Under the pieces are notes generated by a model. That model saw only the letters and a program-made list of their open reading frames with translations, had not been told where the DNA came from and did not search any database. The position numbers were made by a program, and so were the translations under genes. Of a DNA stretch of 34,292 bases, positions 28,270 through 34,292 are shown one piece after another (position 1 is the first letter of the stretch; every line of letters starts with the position of its first letter). The stretch lies in NCBI GenBank assembly GCA_903828265.1, contig CAIKLL010000030.1:1-34292 (forward strand), in the 5' to 3' direction. Source of the DNA: an uncultured Rickettsiales bacterium (GTDB lineage: Bacteria > Pseudomonadota > Alphaproteobacteria > Rickettsiales > Rickettsiaceae).

Positions 28270-29506
28270 ATCTCATTGCCTCGATCGGATTTAACTGTGC
28301 CGCTTTAAATGAGGGGTAAATAGTAGCAAGTAAGGAGAGAACCAAAGATAATAAGCCCACGATAACAACATCAAAGGTTCTGACAACTGAAGGCAGACTA
28401 TAAAGAAAATAAATTGCCGGATCAAAGATTTTGGTTTCAGAAATACTCTCCAGAAATAGTCGAATATTTTCTATATTATAAGAAACGCCAAGACCTAAAA
28501 TTAGCCCTAAAAATGTCCCTATAACACCAATAAGCAAACCGTTAATTATGAAAATTCCCATTATTTGGCTAACGGATGCCCCCATGGTTTTAAGGATTGC
28601 AATATCCTTGGTTTTATCTTTTACTATCATAAATAAGCTAGAGATAATATTAAAAGCTGCCACTATTATAATTAAAGAAAGAATAGTAAACATGGCAGTT
28701 CTCTCTATCTCAAGAGCTTTCAAGAATTGCTGATTAGTATCTAGCCAACTTGAAACCCTAAAATTAGGACCGAGTTCTTTCTGCAATAAACTAGCATTAT
28801 CTTTAGCAAATTTGGGATCATCAACATTTATTTCAATCAAATTAATTTCATCCCCAAGTGAAAGAAATTTTTGGGCAGCGCTAACTGGCATAACCATAGT
28901 GGCCGAATCATAATCATACAAACCGCTGCTAAAAATTGCTATAACGGTAAAATCTTTTGATCTAGGCATAGTGCCGAAAGTTGTAGAAATAACATTAGGT
29001 GAAATCAATTTAATTTTAGAACCAACCGAAACCCCTAAATTATGAGCAAGTTCTGCACCCACCGCTAAGGCAGTAGTTCCTTCATAACCTTCAAAACTTC
29101 CTTGAAATACGTTAGTTAGTATCTCTCCTTTATTTTTTAGATCAACAAGGTCTATACCTTTAATCAGCACACCGCTATTGGTTTTTGTACCCAGGGCTAA
29201 AGCTTGACCAGAAACAATAGGAGATACTTTTTTTACGAAAATGTGTTTTTTTATATTTTCTAGAACACTTGGATAATCAGCTATAGCTTTACCTATTGGC
29301 GTAACCGAGATATCACCTTTGATACCAATAATATTGGAGGTTAATTGAATATGAAAACCATTCATAACTGACATCACAACAATTAAGGCTGCCACGCCAA
29401 TTGTTATACCAGCTAGGGATATTCCAGATATTATAGAGACAAACCTTTCATTTTTTTTTGCTCTAAAATACCTCAGGGCTACTATGATTGCGAACTTATC
29501 TAACAT
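28262..29506 (-). CDS. lolC: lipoprotein-releasing ABC transporter permease LolC/LolE
   Basis: [85 protein letters not shown]. Confidence 0.94.
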   Translation of the reverse strand: MLDKFAIIVALRYFRAKKNERFVSIISGISLAGITIGVAALIVVMSVMNGFHIQLTSNIIGIKGDISVTPIGKAIADYPSVLENIKKHIFVKKVSPIVSGQALALGTKTNSGVLIKGIDLVDLKNKGEILTNVFQGSFEGYEGTTALAVGAELAHNLGVSVGSKIKLISPNVISTTFGTMPRSKDFTVIAIFSSGLYDYDSATMVMPVSAAQKFLSLGDEINLIEINVDDPKFAKDNASLLQKELGPNFRVSSWLDTNQQFLKALEIERTAMFTILSLIIIVAAFNIISSLFMIVKDKTKDIAILKTMGASVSQIMGIFIINGLLIGVIGTFLGLILGLGVSYNIENIRLFLESISETKIFDPAIYFLYSLPSVVRTFDVVIVGLLSLVLSLLATIYPSFKAAQLNPIEAMRYE

Positions 29507-30797
29507 TTAGATTGTCAATTACTTCGTTAACCGCTATCTGCCAATCCATATCCTGCATTTCTCCTGTCCTTCTGTTTTTTAGCTCCACTAAATTTTGAGC
29601 TGCTTTTTTAGGCCCTATGATAATTTGCCAAGGAGACCCTATTAAATCATGAGTAGCAAACTTTGACCCAGCGCGTTCTTCAGTATCATCAAGGAGAACC
29701 TCAATATTTTGGGCTTTTAACCTGTTATATATACTATAGGCAACATCATTACAGTTTTGATCATTTATATTTAGATTAATAACCGATACCTTGAAAGGCG
29801 CAACAGAAACAGGCCAAATTATTCCTCTTTCATCATGACTAACTTCAATAATAGCTGCTACCAGTCTTGAAACACCTATTCCATAAGAACCCATTTGAAT
29901 AGGAACTAACTGACCTTTTTCATTATTAACAAACGCATTCATAGGTTTTGAATATTTATCACCAAAATTGAAAATATGACCGACTTCAATACCTTTTCTT
30001 ACTGATAATTCTTTTTCATCTAGAGGACAGTTCTTTGGATCATGCTTTTCCTCAGTTGCTGCATATAATGATTTAACTAAAGAAAGGTCATCCGCCAAAT
30101 CTTCTTTTAAAAGATCGAATTTTTTATCATAATAAAGTGTGCTTTCACCGGTATCTGCTATTACATGAAATTCATGGCTTAAACTACCGCCAATTTCACC
30201 GGTATCCGCTGCAAGCGGTATAGCCAAAAGCCCAAGGTCACTAAAAGTACGCATATAAGCGGTAAACATTTGATTATATGTCTTAATAGCTCCCTCTTCA
30301 TCTATATCTAGCGAATAGGCATCTTTCATCAAAAATTCCCGCCCTCTCATAAGACCAAAACGTGGCCTTATTTCATCTCTAAACTTCCATTGAATTTGAT
30401 AAAAAACTTTTGGTAAATCTTTGTAAGATTGAATAGAATGTCTTGCAATATCGGTAAGAACTTCTTCATTGGTCGGACCGAATAATAAATCATGATCATG
30501 ACGATCCTTGAATTTTAGCATTTCTTTGCCGTATGTATCAAACCTACCGGATTCAATCCATAAATTGGCACTTTGTATACATGGCATTAACATTTCAATA
30601 AACCCGGAGGCATCCATGTTAAACCTCACGATGTTTTCTACATTTTTAAGTGCTTTTATACCAAGAGGTAACCAATTATAGATTCCTGCTGCATGCTGGC
30701 GAATCATTCCACTTTTTAACATCAAAGCATGGGATATCACCTTTGCCTCAGCAGGACTTTCCTTCAATACCGGTAAAAAAAACTCAGACTGTAACAT
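29496..30797 (-). CDS. proS: prolyl-tRNA synthetase (short, alphaproteobacterial-type)
   Basis: [90 protein letters not shown]; 433 aa. Confidence 0.97.
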   Translation of the reverse strand: MLQSEFFLPVLKESPAEAKVISHALMLKSGMIRQHAAGIYNWLPLGIKALKNVENIVRFNMDASGFIEMLMPCIQSANLWIESGRFDTYGKEMLKFKDRHDHDLLFGPTNEEVLTDIARHSIQSYKDLPKVFYQIQWKFRDEIRPRFGLMRGREFLMKDAYSLDIDEEGAIKTYNQMFTAYMRTFSDLGLLAIPLAADTGEIGGSLSHEFHVIADTGESTLYYDKKFDLLKEDLADDLSLVKSLYAATEEKHDPKNCPLDEKELSVRKGIEVGHIFNFGDKYSKPMNAFVNNEKGQLVPIQMGSYGIGVSRLVAAIIEVSHDERGIIWPVSVAPFKVSVINLNINDQNCNDVAYSIYNRLKAQNIEVLLDDTEERAGSKFATHDLIGSPWQIIIGPKKAAQNLVELKNRRTGEMQDMDWQIAVNEVIDNLNVR

Positions 30798-30897
30798 GAT
30801 ATTATGTACTTAATAAGCTATAATTCAACTTGTTTTTAAAATTACTTATACTAGCATGCACCAACTCTAGCGGTTCGCTCCACCAAACGTTAAAACA

Positions 30898-31473
30898 TTA
30901 CCCCTTAACCAATTGCCAGAACTCCCGGCGATACTCAACTTGGTCTTTGAATACCCCTGTAAAATGGGTAGACTCTAGTATGCTACCACCTTTCATAGTA
31001 CCTCTTGACGTCATACAGCTATGGGTTGCTGCTACCCTTACTGCAACTCCACGAGGCTTCAAGTATGTATCTAGGGCTTCTGCAATATTTGCCGTCATTT
31101 TTTCCTGAATTTGTAACCGTTTGGAAAATGCATCAACCAGTCTTGCAAGTTTGCTAATTCCGACAACAAAACCATCTGGTAAATAAGCAATATCGACGGA
31201 CCCAGTAAAAGGTAACATATGATGCTCACAAGAGGAACTAAAATTAATAGATTTGAGCAAAACTATATCATTAAAGTTACTAATATCATAGAACCGGGTG
31301 TTTAATATTTCCTCTATATTAACTTTATAGCCGGAAAAAAGCTCGTCATAACTCTTAACTACCCTAGCCGGCGTAGCTTGCATTCCTTCTCGAGTTGTAT
31401 CCTCCCCTATATAACGAAGCAAAGTTCTAACCGCTTCTTCTGCCTGTTGTTTCGTTGGCTTCTCCGCTACCAT
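30898..31473 (-). CDS. folE: GTP cyclohydrolase I
   Basis: 191 aa; [63 protein letters not shown]. Confidence 0.96.
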   Translation of the reverse strand: MVAEKPTKQQAEEAVRTLLRYIGEDTTREGMQATPARVVKSYDELFSGYKVNIEEILNTRFYDISNFNDIVLLKSINFSSSCEHHMLPFTGSVDIAYLPDGFVVGISKLARLVDAFSKRLQIQEKMTANIAEALDTYLKPRGVAVRVAATHSCMTSRGTMKGGSILESTHFTGVFKDQVEYRREFWQLVKG

Positions 31474-31482
31474 AACTATTTT

Positions 31483-32913
31483 CTAATATTTGTTATAAAT
31501 TTGTAAAACGTATAGCCTTTTAACACAAATATAAACAAACATCAACCCACCAATAATCGCAATTAATCCACCTCCTCCCAGCATCCCCATATAAAACTTG
31601 GCCGCCAAGGCTATTTCTCCGTCAGGATTTTTTCGCAATATTCCATATCCCCCTGCTAGAGCAAGACCAGCTATATGTAATAATTGTCCGAAAGTAATAA
31701 TAACAAGCTGAATATTAGGCCACTTAGAATAGCTGAAAAGACTATTACCGCCAACAATTGACTGTTTTGGGGAATGGGAAAAGGTGAATAACTTTCTGCT
31801 CAGAGTTTGAGCAGGTATTGTAACCGAGTCATGGAAACAGAATATATAGGCAAATCCCAGAAAAGCAATGCTAATACCAACTATTGACCCATGGTAATGA
31901 GCAGGTATCGATAAATTTATTCCGGAAATTAAAACACCAATTAAACCACCGGCAAAAAATACCAATACTGAGGCCATAAAGGCTATAGCAACAAAGGATA
32001 GATGATTTTTGATTCTAGTAAATTTAAAAATATCGATAATTAACACTGCCATTAATAATGTGGGTGCGATTCCTCCGCAATATTGCATATGTTTAGTAAA
32101 AAATGCCGTAAATTCATATTCAGGCATTTGATAGACTAAATGGCCATAAAAAACAAATAAACTTAGGATAAAGTTAATTATGAAAAGAGCGCAATAGGCT
32201 TTATAATAAGCTAGGTTTTTTCCTATCCAAAGTTCGGATAAGACCAGCCACACAAACATTACAATTTGTGTATATATAAACTGCAAAAGATGACCACCAC
32301 TCCAAAATAACAATTCATAATAATAATCAATTTCCATTGGAAAAATATTGGAGAGAGCCATAACTTCCTTATAAGATAAGGTAAAACATCCCCATACCGT
32401 AATGTACATTAGGGATGAGGTCAATTTTACTATAGGTAAAACTTGCGCTGTAAATTTTTCCTCTGTCGCAACAAGATCGTGAAAACTGTTTACAAGAACT
32501 AATATTGAAAAATATAAGATAGCAGAACCGAACAAGCTAAGACCAATTATAAATAAAACATTCTCAAGTATAGGTACATAATTATTCATTATTGGGGTAC
32601 TCTGGCCTATTACCGGGCTAATAGCCATTAGGACTATCCCGAATAAAGCTAATTTATTAAGAATATTGCCAAAATATAACCTCTTGCTTCCATACGACCA
32701 GATTACACAGGTAATTGAAAGTAACCAAGCTAATACCGATAAATTTACATGGATTATCAAAGAAGATTTAAATATGGATTTATCGCTAATCATTTGAGAT
32801 AGTTGTGGCGTTCTTAAAATAACCAACACTATTGAATAGAGACCGGCAAGGGCTAGTGCCCATATACCGTTTTTAAGCCAGGAAATTGCCAGTTTATTTT
32901 CTGCTTCAATCAT
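31483..32913 (-). CDS. heme-copper oxidase subunit I-like membrane protein (cbb3/NorB-like superfamily)
   Basis: About 12 transmembrane segments; IHVNLSVLAW (helix II), WSGGHLLQF (helix VI), FYGHLVYQ (helix VII), PAHYHGS (helix X). Start at 32913 (MIEAENKL) is preferred over 32955 because it overlaps the comEC stop by only 8 nt. Confidence 0.7.
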   Translation of the reverse strand: MIEAENKLAISWLKNGIWALALAGLYSIVLVILRTPQLSQMISDKSIFKSSLIIHVNLSVLAWLLSITCVIWSYGSKRLYFGNILNKLALFGIVLMAISPVIGQSTPIMNNYVPILENVLFIIGLSLFGSAILYFSILVLVNSFHDLVATEEKFTAQVLPIVKLTSSLMYITVWGCFTLSYKEVMALSNIFPMEIDYYYELLFWSGGHLLQFIYTQIVMFVWLVLSELWIGKNLAYYKAYCALFIINFILSLFVFYGHLVYQMPEYEFTAFFTKHMQYCGGIAPTLLMAVLIIDIFKFTRIKNHLSFVAIAFMASVLVFFAGGLIGVLISGINLSIPAHYHGSIVGISIAFLGFAYIFCFHDSVTIPAQTLSRKLFTFSHSPKQSIVGGNSLFSYSKWPNIQLVIITFGQLLHIAGLALAGGYGILRKNPDGEIALAAKFYMGMLGGGGLIAIIGGLMFVYICVKRLYVLQIYNKY

Positions 32914-34187
32914 TTTCCTTAATTTTCCAAATAGGTTTTTGCCCAAATTTTGCATAGCAATTATTTTGTGAGCAAAAAATTAATACTATTCCGAATTTAA
33001 CCAAATCGCTATAATTTACTACTAATCCGTTGGTGTTACAAGCTAGTTTCGATGATATCATAATCTGTACCTTAGCATCAGAGCAGTTGTTATAATTTAG
33101 AGATAGAGTAGACTTTTCACCGTTAACAGCCGATTCAAATAGTTGATCTCGTAGTTCAGTTTCAAAATATTGGCTTTTTTTTGTACCATACCACCCTAAC
33201 CAATATTCTTTTGTAAAGTTAGATATCCTAAATTTCGAATATATATCTATAACATCTTTATTCTTTACACCAATTGCTTTAATTCTATGATCATAGATAA
33301 AATCAGGTTTTGGTGATAAATACATCATAACTAAGGATATAAGAATAATCATAAAACCAAAATAGCGCCATGTAGTTTGCCAGAGGCAAACCCAAAAGAA
33401 GCCGAAAGTAAATATTAGCATACTAGAATCAGTTATATATCCGGTATCTATTGTCGATATCGGTAAGTTAACTATATACTCAGCACTAGTAGTAATGATT
33501 TTAACAAAAAAGCCGAGTAGTTTCAGGCTATAATCGCTTGCATTAAAAGGCATCATTACCAAGGAAATAATAGCTAGGGGCATCATAAAAAATGACATAA
33601 GTGGTACCGCTAGCAAATTCATCAATAGGGAATATGTAGCAAATTTATAAAAATGATAGATCACAAAAGGTGCCGTAACAATGCTTCCTAAAAAACTAGA
33701 GTAAAGGTTGCCAAAAACATAAAGTTTTATAGAAGCAAAAATTCCTTTGCTTCTTCCAATTAATTTCTGATTACGGAGATAAATTTCATACCCGGAAATT
33801 AAACATAATACTGCTGAAAATGACAGCTGAAAACTTGGGTGCATGACATATTCCGGAGAAAATAACAAGATACACGCCCCCGCTATCATTACTGAACGAA
33901 GAGGATATGTAGACCTCTCTATGATAATTGCAAGAATGACAAAAAATGTCATTATAAAGGCTCTGGTAGCAGCTATATTTGTCCCACTAAGTAGCAAATA
34001 ACCGAAACTTCCTATAATTGAAATAATACCTGCAGCAACCTTTATGTTTATTTTATATGATAAATAATCTGAACAATTTAACAAAAATCTACTGCTGATA
34101 AAAAAAACTATCGCTACTAACGATAGGTGTAATCCTGAAACACTTAAGATATGAGGTAGAGTAGGCTGCCAACGAGTTGCTTCTACT
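32906..34187 (-). CDS. comEC: ComEC/Rec2 competence protein, 3' coding exon (partial; N-terminus missing)
   Basis: LPHILSVSGLHLSLVAIVFF, LLLSGTNIAATRAFIMTFFVILAIIIER, PLRSVMIAGACILLFSPEYVMHPSFQLSFSAVL. The apparent ATG at 34213 lies within intron domain VI, so the exon is inferred to begin near 34187. Confidence 0.85.
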
Positions 34188-34292
34188 ATTGAGTAGAAGT
34201 ACTTTTCCAACAACCCCTCTCCGAACTACGCATGACCGTTTCCGTATCACGTAGCTCTCCAGTAATCCATTAAGCTGAAAGTTTTCTTCCAT
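34188..34292 (-). mobile_element. group II intron, 3' end (domains V and VI); continues beyond the window
   Basis: Minus strand domain V GAGCTACGTGATACGGAAACGGTCATGCGTAGTTC (34257-34223): 9-bp lower stem, 2-nt bulge, 5-bp upper stem with one bulged A, GAAA tetraloop, AGC triad. Then domain VI ending CTACTCAAT with a candidate branch-point A. Confidence 0.85.

Noticed and set aside
30872-30885. GGTTCGCTCCACCA resembles a truncated tRNA-Ala/tmRNA 3' end (T-loop plus CCA)
   Set aside because: Only 14 nt, with no supporting acceptor, D or anticodon structure nearby; may be chance. A tRNAscan/ARAGORN run could settle it.
30830-31108. 92-aa plus-strand ORF antisense to folE
   Set aside because: Fully overlaps a strongly conserved gene on the other strand; no recognisable domain.
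34089-34292. 67-aa minus-strand ORF MEENFQLNGLLESYVIRKRSC...
   Set aside because: It reads through group II intron domains V/VI and then out of frame through comEC; treated as a spurious ORF.
1-34292. CRISPR array, tandem repeats, IS element or prophage
   Set aside because: No regularly spaced direct repeats, cas genes, transposase or phage genes recognised on either strand; the only mobile-element signal is the group II intron end at the right edge.

Overview
AT-rich window with a gene repertoire and order typical of Rickettsiales/Rickettsiaceae (inferred from protein content only). It holds about 26 recognisable protein genes: a base-excision-repair/ubiquinone block (xth, mutM, ubiE, ubiB, second xth, hemW), an AsmA-like protein, a ugd + phosphoethanolamine-transferase pair, an HD-only SpoT-like hydrolase, an MFS transporter, an exported HAD/DUF2608-like protein, xseA, lptD and a reduced surA. 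A minus-strand block follows: cspA, DEAD-box helicase, rimP-nusA-infB-rbfA. The window ends with proS-lolC-lolD and comEC-(heme-copper oxidase I-like)-folE. Most of it is ordinary housekeeping sequence. The most interesting signals are: (1) the 3' end of a group II intron (a recognisable 35-nt domain V plus domain VI) at the right edge, fused directly to a comEC coding exon that lacks its N-terminus, so comEC appears to be intron-interrupted; (2) a continuous minus-strand cluster of genes whose E. coli counterparts are cold-shock induced, with structured untranslated regions, including a cspA leader helix next to the ribosome binding site, a 61-nt hairpin in the helicase leader, and a promoter-terminator-rimP attenuator-like arrangement; (3) a solitary heme-copper oxidase I-like protein with an apparently incomplete CuB ligand set. 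No CRISPR array, tRNA, rRNA or complete transposon was recognised.
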